Shown piece by piece: positions 38,101 to 48,204 of a DNA stretch of 64,000 bases. This DNA is from Uloborus plumipes (Eukaryota > Arthropoda > Arachnida > Araneae > Uloboridae). Where the stretch lies: NCBI GenBank assembly GCA_038373865.1, contig JAXGGA010001631.1:62001-126000 (forward strand). The letters run 5' to 3'. The notes below the pieces were generated by a model that did not search any database, was not told the DNA's origin, and saw only the letters and a list, made by a program, of their open reading frames with translations. Both the position numbers and the translations under genes were made by a program. Numbering within the stretch: the first letter of the stretch is position 1; every line of letters begins with the position of its first letter.

Positions 38101-39343
38101 TTTAAAATGCCACGCCACGTTCGATTTTTTATGATGATCATTCCACCTTTTGAAGAAACCGAAACTTTTGTTGCATTCTTAATGGCAGGATACATTGCCC
38201 TTCGATAAAGAAAGTTAGGTAAAACCTTTTTGAAATTTGAAGCACACATACGTGTGTTTGCTTTAAATTGTTGTTAAGTTTTAAATAATCTAATAGTTAA
38301 CTGATCGTAACATGAGATGCCAGGGAGCGTATTTAATTTATAAAGTCAAAATTCCGGAGTTTTAAAGATTTTGAAGGACCCAACCGTAAATGTTTAAAGG
38401 ATTAATTGTGAATATTTTCAACCTAGCTCTTCAATACTAAATCGTCTTCTTTACTAAATTATGAACTAAAGTTTTTAACTGTAGATTAGATCAATGGGTG
38501 AACTAAACAACAAACGATGAATTAAATTCATACAATTCAGTCATAACATTACTTAAGTACTGAAAGTACAATGACATACGCGGATATTTTTCATTAATTT
38601 AGTGAATTTCTGTTTAAACACAGCACCAGATACCTACAACCTCAAATTAAAACTTTTTTCGGAATGTGAAACAGTAACTACCTAGCATTTAATTTTGCAA
38701 AATTGATTAATTGCTGAAATCAAGAGATGGAATATTAATTATCCAAAAGGTATTTCATTTTAATCCATTATACCATGCCTTAGAAGAAAAAAAAAGTTTA
38801 ATAAAAAATTGTCGAACATGGTCATAATTATAAAACACATGAAAAAAAAGAAAGAAAATAAACTTGTTTAGTAGAGCATTTTTTAGAAAACGTAATTAAT
38901 AAATAATTAGCAGCATGATATAGTTTTACTTACGTTTTTAACCAAAATGTGTTATGTCACACTTGTTATTACTCCCAGGGAATAGATGATAATATAATAG
39001 ATAGATAGATAATAGATTAATAAGAAGTGGGGGATTCCCTCCCCTATCTTGTCCCAATCTCACGAGCCCCTCTTCTCTTCAAAACCTATAGGGTTCCAGC
39101 GCACCGGCCGACTTAGGAGACCAGGTAAGGCTATTTCGACCGAAAATTCGATTTTTACTTTTTTATGCCATTAGGAATTTTAAACTTTTATCTTTTCAAC
39201 GATGTTTGTTAACACTTGTTTATAAAAAAAAAAGCAGAAGTATCAGAAATTTCTATTCTTTCAAAGTTTCAAAAGCATTCAGTGTATGGGCTCATTTAAA
39301 GGGCCGCGTAAATGTAAACAAACCACCTTCGTATGCAAGAAAA
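35155..39343. other. Intron, nothing recognised
   Basis: About 4.2 kb of AT-rich DNA with no exon, RNA gene or paired termini that I can support. A (GATA)-like run lies at about 38998-39015. Confidence 0.5.
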
Positions 39344-39574
39344 TAGGGCTCGACCGATGGCAAATTTTGGCCGATGGGCCGATGCCAATTATTGGCCGAT
39401 GGTTGAAAGACGGTAGATGGTCGATTGACTGATTTTTTTCCCAAAGTTAACATCGCCGCCAAGGCGATGGCCGAAGCAAAAACTTAATACATGGCTACTG
39501 AAATGTGCGTTTCAAACATTTTTTAGAAACAAAAAAGTATTCAGTATATTATAGAAACCTGTGCAAGCTATAGT
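39344..39574 (+). repeat. Partial hAT-like end with CCGATGG repeats
   Basis: Begins TAGGGCTCGACCGATGG and has repeated GGCCGATGG motifs, in the style of the TAGGGATGCACCGAT element at 34451. The matching right end was not found, so this is a fragment or lies across the piggyBac-type insertion at 39579. Confidence 0.55.
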
Positions 39575-39578
39575 TTAA

Positions 39579-40087
39579 CCCTCGTGGGTCCCTCCCATTT
39601 TAGTTACACTGAAGACCCTTGGGGTCATAAACGACCCCAATGCTTCCTTTAATTAATTAATTATGATTATTGAATGTTACATGCATTATTTAAGTTCACA
39701 CACTTTTTAATGCTAAAAAAAGAAAAATAAAAAGAGTAAAATTTAGTTTATGCATTAAAAATTAAAATTTTAGAGCAAAACTTACAATAACTGTAGATTT
39801 ATTTACAACTGTTACAGACCTGAAAAAACATGATTTTTGCAAGTGAATTTCAAACACTTATGACATTTTTCGATGCATTTTTGGCATTCTAGGGAAGTGA
39901 CCCCAAGGGTCTTGTGTGCAAAAAATGCAATTCGGGAAAAATAAAACACAATAATAGCATTATTTTGAATAGAAAACTAGAGGAATAAAAGCCACAAAAT
40001 GCCATTAAAAACAAATGGTTGATTAACAAGATATATTAAACAGAAATTGCATTGGGGTCACATATGACCCCAAGGAACCCACGAGCG
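39579..40087. mobile_element. piggyBac-type MITE
   Basis: A 509-bp element with ends CCCTCGTGGGTCC and, reversed from the right, CGCTCGTGGGTTCC. It is flanked by TTAA at 39575-39578 and 40088-40091, the duplication used by piggyBac transposases. Subterminal TTGGGGTCA motifs occur on both sides. No transposase frame. Confidence 0.9.
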
Positions 40088-40174
40088 TTAAATAAAAATA
40101 ACTGGGTATATAAGTATGATAGTAAGACAGGGAGCGTCGACATATTTACAATTCTACATTTTTAATGAAAGTAT

Positions 40175-40660
40175 CAGGAATGCACCGATTAATCGGCCAT
40201 AATCGGCCACTTGGCCGATTATTAATATTCGGCAGAATTTTGCCGATTAATCGGCGGAAAAATATTTTTTAAATATTATTTTTTGAAGTATGCCTTCACC
40301 AAGAAACTATGATGAGTAATTTTTTTAACAGTAAATAAATGTTGTTTTTTTTTTTGGAATCCTTACTATAACATGTAGTATGAAAGTATAGAGAAAAAAT
40401 CAAAACAAATAGTTCATACAGTGCGTAAAACTGAACGGAATATTAAAATATAACCTTGACAGCTGATATCCATATGACAGTAGGAATGATTAAATTCCTG
40501 ACTTTTAAATTGGAATGCGAAAACATGGGTGCTTTATTTTATAGATAACCAGTCAAATGTTGCCGATCAACGGGCGGAAAAAAATGTTTTAAACAAAATT
40601 ACTTTAAGTCTGCTTTGAACAAGAAACTCCGATAAATAAATTTATAAGCAAGAAATAAAT
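40175..40660 (+). repeat. Truncated relatives of the AATCGG hAT element
   Basis: 40175-40335 matches the left part of 34451-35146 (AGGAATGCACCGATTAATCG, then AAGAAACTATGATGA). A second, more diverged piece at about 40557-40640 (TGCCGATCAACGGGCGGAAA, AACAAGAAACT) looks like the same region again. No right terminus was found. Confidence 0.75.
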
Positions 40661-41937
40661 AATTTTCTGTAAACATAAGTATAACATGTAGTAAGAAAGT
40701 GTAGTGAAAGAAACACGAAAGAAATGGTTAAGTCTTTCTAAATTTAAAATAAATGGATTCATTGATGAAATTTTACCTGAATTCAAGTTATTCTAATAAC
40801 AAAAATAGGCAAAAAGGCACTGATTAAAATTTGATATTGAACAAAAGACACTTCAACATGTTCCGTAAAAAAATGAGCAAATTAGGGGCATTCCCTTTTG
40901 TTCAAACTAGCATCTGGAAAAGTAGAAAAAAAGAACATTTCGATAAATTTCAATTTTTTATAGTACGATTTCATTATTAAAAAATTTGACAAAAATTATT
41001 AACCTAGCTCAGGTAATTAGCAATAGATAGTTTTACACTCTCTATTGCTTTTTTCTCTTATTTTATCATTAAAAGAGCTAGTATAGTAGTTTGAAATCTG
41101 AAGTAAATTGAACAGATTTCAATCTTTGTTAGTATCTCAGAGTTAGTGAAAGCTCCAAATAAATTTAACTTTAATCTTTCCTGACAGAGATTTTTCCAGA
41201 AAATGTGAAAATAATTATTTTTTAAATATGTATGCTTATAACTTACGGAGTTATTGAGTCACAAACTGGCTGTTATGAACTCTGAAAATTTAGGCTTCGC
41301 GTAAGCCTTAATTTCTAATGTCAATAGCAAAGCAACAAACAGTTTTAAAACTTTCATGCTTAGCATTTCCTCATAGACATGCATGATTTACCCTAATAAA
41401 ATTTTCATTGAAATCTGTGAGATGTGTGCCACAGCCGCTTTGCTCATTTCACGTGGAAGGACCCTAATAGGTAAAATCTGAAATAGCAAAATCTTCCCGA
41501 TCAAACTAATATCAAGCACTAAAAAGAAAAGATGAAGTAACAAAAACTTTTAAAGAGCTATTTATTTTTTCCTCCTTTATTTAACCCTCAAAATTAGCCA
41601 CAATAAACAAAATAGCTTGTACTGAAATGGAATAAACATATGTTACGGCCAAAGCCCGAAGTCGGCCAGATCGCGAATTGGCCGGCCACTTCGCGAAATG
41701 GCCAATAGCGCCTCAAAATGACCGGCCAAAGTCCGATCTTTCCTTGATTTCGGGCTTTGGCCAGCCAGTTCGCGAAGTGGCATGAGGCGATCGGCCAAAG
41801 TTAGAAAAAAATGTAGTGACACATTTTGTGTGTCGTGACCTTTAGCACATGTCACATTTTGTGCTTGTTTACCGTAATGCTAATGATAATCACGTTATAC
41901 GTCTCTCGTCACGTTATATCTCGTATCTGTCACAGAG

Positions 41938-43326
41938 CAGGGGCGGATACAGAAATAGTTTTTGTGAGGGGCCCAGAAAGCAAAAAGTGTTTTCCCCCTA
42001 CATTTTTTATAAAAAAAAAAATCTCACAAAGTTCCTTTAAATTTAAAAAAAGGGGAGGGGAGAGAAAAAAACATAAAGTCAGTTAATCTATTTACGTGTA
42101 AGATTACATACGTGTACTAATTTACTTCGGATGTGTGGCGGAAAAAAAAATATTTTAACATTTTGAGCCGATCAACTATTAAACCAGTGGTTCCCAACAT
42201 GAAGGCGATTGCTCCCGAATGCGATTTTAGACTCCTCAAAGGGGAGGTAAATTCTTAAAGGGCGATTATTTAGAAGAGAAAAAACAGTAAAAATAAAGTA
42301 GCGAAAACCGAAATTGTAAACATTTACGAAACCGGTTGTTCAGAGTGGATCGGAGTGTTTTGAGCTAGGGGGCGTTTTCTGATGACATTAATTAACGAAG
42401 AAATTAATTAAAACCTTTGAAAAGTTTTTCGCGATTTTTGAATTCAAATTAAAGTTTCAAATGAAACTAATTGAATTGCAAATTAAAGTTCAAGAGCTTC
42501 CTCCTTGCACCTTGGATAAACCTTAGGAAGTATTTCGTCATGTATTGCTAATTTTATAAATTTTCAAATTGTCAATTTATTTTGATTCAAATTTTTAGTT
42601 TCAATTATTTTAGTTCCATGATTCAGTTCGCTTTGTGAAAGAAAAAAAGAATAAAGGTATTTTTATTTATTTATTAATTTTTTTAGTTTAAAAATGATTG
42701 GTTATGATTGCTTTCTTGACTACATTTTACTTCGAATTAAAGTTAGGTACTAATATTTGTAATAATATCGATGTTCACTTGCTCCAACTTATGGTTCTTT
42801 TCGAGGAAGGAAGGGGGGGGGGGGAGTGATAGGTGTTAGTCAACGTCTTGAAGGGAGCGATGAGCTCAAAAAGGTTGGGAAACACTGTATTAAACATTAT
42901 GTCAAATTATTCAATATTATTTAATCTGATTAGTAAATAATGCACGATATTACTTAGAAACAACTGTCAATATGATTTAAAACAAAAATTTATCAAAACG
43001 AAATCGTCACTTTTTTCCAACGGAGATGAATTAATGAATCGTGATATATATTATGTACCATTGATTTCGCAAACCCTGAGTTTTATGTATTCTTTTATTC
43101 TGTCTAACCCCTGATTGGTATATTATTCCCATAGCAAACCAAAGTGATGTTATTCAAATATGCTGTTCATGAGATTTTTTTAAAGACATAGTTCAAAAAT
43201 TTTCACGAATGTTATGGAGAAATTAAAAAGCAAATGAACATTAAACATATAGTAAAATTATTTTTTTCCCTTTGGGAGGGGCCCGGGCCCCCTGTCCCCC
43301 CCCCCCTCCCTAAAAATCCGCTACTG
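41938..43326. mobile_element. hAT-type element, itself interrupted
   Basis: Termini CAGGGGCGGATAC and, reversed from the right, CAGTAGCGGATTT. The 8-bp duplication is TCACAGAG / CCACAGAG (41930-41937, 43327-43334), one mismatch. No transposase. It contains a second hAT-type element at 42185-42887. A diverged left-end relative is at 813. Confidence 0.88.
42185..42887. mobile_element. Innermost hAT-type MITE
   Basis: A 703-bp element with termini CAGTGGTTCCCAAC and, reversed from the right, CAGTGTTTCCCAACC. An exact 8-bp duplication TATTAAAC is at 42177-42184 and 42888-42895. Inserted inside the element 41938-43326, so it is the youngest of the three. Confidence 0.95.
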
Positions 43327-43825
43327 CCACAGAGTAGTTTTTGGAACAAATCCGCACTCTAAGGCACCTAGGATCGTCCATCGGAAAAAGGCCAAGGTGG
43401 GTAATAGCTTGAAGATCTCACAATACCAGAAAACTCATGTTCTTATGAAAATTTCCTCTCCCTTGGACAAAACAAACTAACAAACAAAAATATAATCACA
43501 TTATCTACTGAATTAATTTATTACAGAAAATTATATCAACATTTGACACAACAAGACGAACTGTTATGGCATTTCGAATATTGCACAAGAGTTTTTTTTT
43601 TTTTTCCATCTGCAGCGATTTGTTGAGCACTTGGAAGTGCAACTGTATCGAGCAGCAAGCACATCGCACATTGGCCAGGGAGTTCCGGCCACTTCGCGAA
43701 GTGGCCGGCCAAAGTCGCATATACGCAATTCATTTCGAGTACATCGGACTTTGGCCACAAGCCCCGGCCAATGTGCGAAGTGGCCGGCCAGATCGCGAAG
43801 TGGCCGGACTTCGGGCTTTGGCCCT

Positions 43826-43828
<3 letters not shown>

Positions 43829-43865
<37 letters not shown>
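43829..43865. repeat. (TA)n microsatellite
   Basis: Short TA tract directly after the right end of the outer element. Confidence 0.95.
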
Positions 43866-43866
<1 letters not shown>

Positions 43867-43999
43867 GCTAAAGATAGAACGAGTGTCCCTGATATATGAC
43901 ACTCGTTCTATCTTTTGACAACGTGACAAAACGCGAAAAAATTTGATCTTAAAAAAAAATAGGTTTTGTTTCAGAAAATGTATTAATGAATAACAGTGG

Positions 44000-44210
44000 A
44001 GTAACCCCCCCCCCCACCTCCCTCTATACTGTTATGCCGGCTCTACATTCTCCCAGGGGCCTCGCGAGAGACCACGTGGGGTCCCGCCATGTCTCCGCTT
44101 GTTGTCGGTCTCTTGGTTACGAGGCAAAGGAGACCCCCCGCGTAGCCTGCTCCGCTCGCGGCCAAAGAGGGACCAGTGCGTCAGATATTTTGTTCCACCC
44201 CTTATTCAGA
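44000..44210. other. GC-rich block of unknown origin
   Basis: A run of Cs followed by GC-rich sequence containing CTCGCGAGAGACCACGTGGG and an 84-codon plus-strand frame without recognisable motifs. It has the look of an old repeat rather than an exon, but no termini were found. Confidence 0.4.
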
Positions 44211-44466
44211 ATCGATGTCATGATTGTTGATTGTAAATGATAGTCATTTTTTATGTAGAAAATGCAATCAAAAGCAATGACTATCCTCCTCCCTTTAAAT
44301 TATTTATGCTGAAAATAGTACAAGTGATTTTGTTTCGAAAACGTAATGCAATACTTCATATATCTATTGCTATTTTATATTTTTATAAAAATTATTAATA
44401 ATCAAAAGTCTAAAAATACAAAATAAATATTACTTCAAATATGTGTGTGTAAAAGAATTTCAAATA

Positions 44467-46129
44467 ACACTGTTCGACAAAAAAAAACCTTGAAAATGCT
44501 TCTGGCATTTTGAAGGCTGATTCTTATGTAAAATGACCCCCTGAATCCGAATATGACCCCCGTTTTCCCCCATCACGTCCCAATTTTTTTTAAAACGCCC
44601 CCCTTTTTTTTTCATTTTTCCTTAGTTTCAGGGCTATAATATTTTTTTTGGAGGGGAAAGGAGCCTTATATTCACCAATAAATTTTTTTGGATGTCAAGA
44701 GAGACTCAAAGTTTAAAATCATGAGCACCGAGAAAAAATCGGGGAATTTGGGGGGGCGTGGCCCCCCAAAATATTTGAAAAATCACCAAAAACGATCTTT
44801 TTATTCTAGTTTCTTTAAAAAGACCTTTAAAACATTTTTTTCGGTGCAGAACCAGAGTATAGGATCCGCTCCTATGGCTCCTGGGTCAGAAAAAATTTTC
44901 ACGCTGTAAAATTTTTTAAAAAAAATAAAATAATGCTTTAAAAATCGCACTTTGCACTCGAGTTTTAAAGCAGGTCTTCAGCCAAAAAAAAACAAAATTG
45001 TGGCTGATTCTTATGTCAAATGACCCCCTATTTCCAAATATGACCTCAGTTTCCCTCCTCCACCCCCTCTTTCCAGAGAGTCCCCCCCCCCAATTCAGAG
45101 TCATTTTACTAATTCGGAGGGGAAAAGTACATTACGTAACCCGTTAACATAATTCTAAAAGGCAACAGAGGTTCAAAGTTCAAAATCATGTACATGTGTA
45201 CCAAAAATATAAACTAGGGCGGTATACCTCCCCCCTCCCCCCCCCCAAAAAAAAAGAAAAGAAAATTCAATACTCTGATTTTTCACAAAAAAAAAAAAAA
45301 AGGTTTAAAACGTCTCTTAGACAAACAAGAAAAGAAGATTTTTTTTTTTGGGGGGGGGGGGTACACCGCCATAGTTTATATTTTTGGTACACATGTACAT
45401 GATTTTGAACTTTGAACCTCTGTTGCCTTTTAGAATTATGTTAACGGGTTACGTAATGTACTTTTCCCCTCCGAATTAGTAAAATGACTCTGAATTGGGG
45501 GGGGGGGGAACTCTCTGGAAAGAGGGGGTGGAGGGGGGAAACTGAGGTCATATTTGGAAATAGGGAGTCATTTGACATAAGAATCAGCCACAATTTTGTT
45601 TTTTTTTTTTTTTGGCTGAAGACCTGCTTTAAAACTCGAGTGCAAAGTGCGATTTTTAAAGCATTATTTTATTTTTTTTAAAAAATTTTACAGCGTGAAA
45701 ATTTTTTCTGACCCAGGAGCCATAGGAGCGGATCCTATACTCTGGTTCTGCACCGAAAAAAATGTTTTAAAGGTCTTTTTAAAGAAACTAGAATAAAAAG
45801 ATCGTTTTTGGTGATTTTTCAAATATTTTGGGAGGCCACGCCCCCCCAAGTTCCCCGATTTTTTCTCGGTGCTCATGATTTTAAACTTTGAGTCTCTCTT
45901 GACCTTCAAAAAAATTTATTGGTGAATATAAGGCTCCTTTCCCCTCCAAAAAAAATATTATAGCCCTGAAACTAAGGAAAAATGAAAAAAAAGGGGGGCG
46001 TTTTAAAAAAAATTGGGACGTGATGGGGGAAAACGGGGGTCATATTCGGATTCAGGGGGTCATTTTACATAAGAATCAGCCTTCAAAATACCAGAAGCAT
46101 TTTCAAGGTTTTTTTTTGTCGAACAGTGT
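44467..46129. mobile_element. Long foldback element, ~790-bp inverted arms
   Basis: A 1663-bp near-perfect palindrome: left arm about 44467-45255, right arm about 45338-46129, loop about 82 bp. Ends are ACACTGTTCGACAAAAAAA and its reverse complement, with TA at 44465-44466 and 46130-46131. The same short reading frames appear on opposite strands in the two arms (for example 44916-45104 minus and 45484-45681 plus), which shows how alike the arms are. No protein of known family is encoded. The TA flanks suggest Tc1/mariner-type mobilisation, which is inferred. Confidence 0.9.
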
Positions 46130-46769
46130 TATTTAGAGTTTTTTACCGCAAAAAAGTTTTCGGCTGTAAAATAGGTCAATAAAGGTTCTTAAAGATGCGT
46201 TCAAGTAGTTAAAATTTTATACATTTAATACAAGAGTATTGACACTTTTTTTTAGCGAAATTTCAGGTTATAATTATAATGCATGATCCACCCTTAAGAC
46301 ATTTTATAGCACATAACTCAAAAATGAAAATGCTCATTTTAAATAAATAAAATAAAAACATAAATATTCTTCATTATTCCAAACATCAAAGAACATGTAT
46401 GTTCTGAAGAAGGAAAAAAAAAAGAGGGGGAAGTAAAATTCTGTATACCTGATAACTTATCATTTGCACTTTTAGTAGGCACTGACTGCCTTTAATTTTG
46501 ATGATATTTGACTTTCAAAAACTATTTGATTGAAAAAAAGTCAAAAGTAAACGAATAAAAAGTACGATCTAGAAAATATCTCACATCAATTTTGAAGAAT
46601 TATAGAACAAACAAAAAATACTTTTACACTACAATACGGAAAGTAAATAAATACAGAAAGATAATTTAATCAGCTTTTTCTCGGATGAATTTGTTTTCAG
46701 AAACACAGTACACACATTTTTTTCTGCATTAAAAAATAAGTAACTTGTAGCCTCCAAAAGGCGTGTGCG

Positions 46770-46967
46770 GTGTAGAGTACATAGACTTAGGTGCTCCCCC
46801 CTGCAAGATTTGTAAGTGCGCCCCTCCCCCCTAGAAGAAAATTATATGTAACTCCAAAAAAAAATATTTTCAGTGTGACTCATATAGTGTTTTTTTTCGG
46901 ATCGTGTCCCTCAGACCTCTTGTACCCCCCCCCCCCCGCGCCGACGGGGCTGTGGGGTACGCCACTG
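46770..46967. mobile_element. Possible degenerate hAT-type MITE
   Basis: The right end GGGGTACGCCACTG is a common hAT terminus reversed. The left end is decayed. Flanks CGTGTGCG (46762-46769) and CGTGTACG (46968-46975) match in 7 of 8 bases, consistent with an 8-bp duplication. Confidence 0.4.
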
Positions 46968-47454
46968 CGTGTACGCAATGTTTTATTTCATTTTGCGTTT
47001 GCAACATTTATTGTTAGTATTTATGTATTACTATTTTTATGTATTTATTTATGTTTTATCATTTTCCTTTCAGCTGTATCTTGATTTTTATCATATACAG
47101 TCCTAACAGAAAAAAAAAAAATTGTCTGAAGTTTTCGTTCCTTTTTTTTTTCATCTAAGTTTAAACACTTGGTTTCCGTTTTGCAAATGAATCTGACTTC
47201 AGTTTCGTTTTCAAAAATTTAGTTTGATTTATGTTACGAAAAGTTTTTGTTTTACCTCCACATCCCCCCCCCCCATTTAACTTAATATCTGTAGATAAGT
47301 TTTCATGACATGGTAAAACGACTCAATAACTGTCAAATATCTATTTCACAGATTTCCGTTTGGGTACAATGCTAACATACCATAAATTCGAAGCTCAACC
47401 CAAAAACGCTCCATAGCAGCATAATCTCATCTAGAGTGCCTTTTCCAGGCACTC

Positions 47455-47840
47455 TAATCTCATCATCCGATGATCGGCCATTCATCGAAACCCGATGAAA
47501 TTCCCATCGGCCGATGATCAGATTCGATGAGTTCTCATCGGGAATTGCTCCAATATGTCTCATCGGCCAAACAGAATCCGAGCAGCAAAATCCGATGAGT
47601 TTTGCTCGAAATACGATGAGATTTGGAGCAATTTACGAGCAGTGCAGTCCCGTGCCGATGAATTTAGGATCAATTTCGGATGCTCGGCTTATTTTCATCG
47701 GGAAAGTTGATCGGAAGGATATCGCTTTCCGATGAAAAGTAGCTCATCGAAAACCGTGCTCGGATACTGATCGGAACGATGTCATCGTGCGTTACGGGAT
47801 CAGTTTACGAGGAGTTCGATGATCGGCCGAGTAAAATCCA
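47455..47840. repeat. CGATGA/TCATCG-rich repeat beside an AGAP exon
   Basis: About 385 bp packed with CGATGA and its complement TCATCG, plus GATCGG, on both strands. GC content is higher than its neighbours. It ends about 100 bp downstream, in transcription order, of the AGAP exon at 47942-48027. Termini could not be defined. It could be a MITE with subterminal repeats or a cluster of protein-binding sites. Confidence 0.6.
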
Positions 47841-47941
47841 ATGAGTTGATACTACTTGGGCTAGCACACTCCACAGTAACATACAGGGCTTCTATAGTTA
47901 TCAATTTTGAAATGCATTGAGTAAATGCAATTAAAACTAAC

Positions 47942-48027
47942 CTGAATTTCAGGCGGACCGCCTTCGTCCCTTATTAGCAAAAGATAACTTTGTCCCTCAA
48001 TTACTACTTCCTTTTTGAATCGTCCGC
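47942..48027 (-). CDS. AGAP1: AGAP exon: GTPase central segment (RDEGGPP)
   Basis: An 86-nt minus-strand exon. Two bases complete the glycine codon from the previous exon, then it reads [20 protein letters not shown] followed by [12 protein letters not shown] fills the place of the small-GTPase G3 motif (DxxG), and the RDEGGPP block is characteristic of AGAPs. The acceptor is CTTGTTCTTAG, ending at 48028, and the donor is GTTAGT from 47941. The exon ends on a codon boundary. The next coding exon, beginning FSCWVDAV, is about 27 kb away. The 89-bp intron before this exon is by far the shortest in the window, so the two exons will usually be found together. Confidence 0.95.
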
Positions 48028-48116
48028 CTAAGAACAAGAGAAAAAAAATAGAAGCAATAATTAACCACCTGAATACAACGAAACAACAATAATAAATTAA
48101 TGAACTCGAAACTCAC
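48028..48116 (-). other. Short AGAP intron (89 bp)
   Basis: GTGAGT at the start and CTTGTTCTTAG at the end, read on the minus strand. The only short intron of the gene in this window. Confidence 0.93.
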
Positions 48117-48204
48117 CTTCTGGGGATTCATCTTGCATGTATGAGCCCGTAAGATACCTATGAACCAAAGCAGATTTACCACTCGAAAGACTCCCTACAA
48201 TGCC
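48117..48204 (-). CDS. AGAP1: AGAP exon: GTPase P-loop (G1)
   Basis: An 88-nt minus-strand exon. It contains the nucleotide-binding P-loop GSLSSGKS followed by [19 protein letters not shown], the conserved start of the AGAP Ras-like domain. The lysine-serine pair of the P-loop is intact, so nucleotide binding is plausible. The acceptor is TTTTTTTCTAG, ending at 48205. The donor is GTGAGT from 48116. The exon starts on a codon boundary and ends with one base of a split glycine codon, completed by the next exon 89 bp downstream. The spacing suits the GIVG start of the domain, which follows the NSQEW exon across a 6.8-kb intron. Confidence 0.95.

Larger units (their letters stand above)
41646..43824. 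mobile_element. Outer GGCCAAAGCCC element interrupted by nested insertions
   Basis: Termini CGGCCAAAGCCCGAAGT at the left and, reversed from the right, GGGCCAAAGCCCGAAGT, with TA at 41644-41645 and 43825-43826. Both ends hold palindromes of the type CACTTCGCGAAGTGGCCGGCC. A 1389-bp hAT-like element sits inside. Without it the element would be about 780 bp. The assignment to a TA-duplicating (Tc1/mariner-type) MITE is inferred. Confidence 0.75.

Noticed and set aside
43564..43929. Plus- and minus-strand frames of 95-121 codons
   Set aside because: They read through palindromic GGCCGGCCACTTCGCGAAGT repeats of the outer nested element and a (TA)n tract.
44688..45909. Repeated 62-73-codon frames on both strands
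   Set aside because: They are the same sequence in the two arms of the foldback element, with no protein family recognised.
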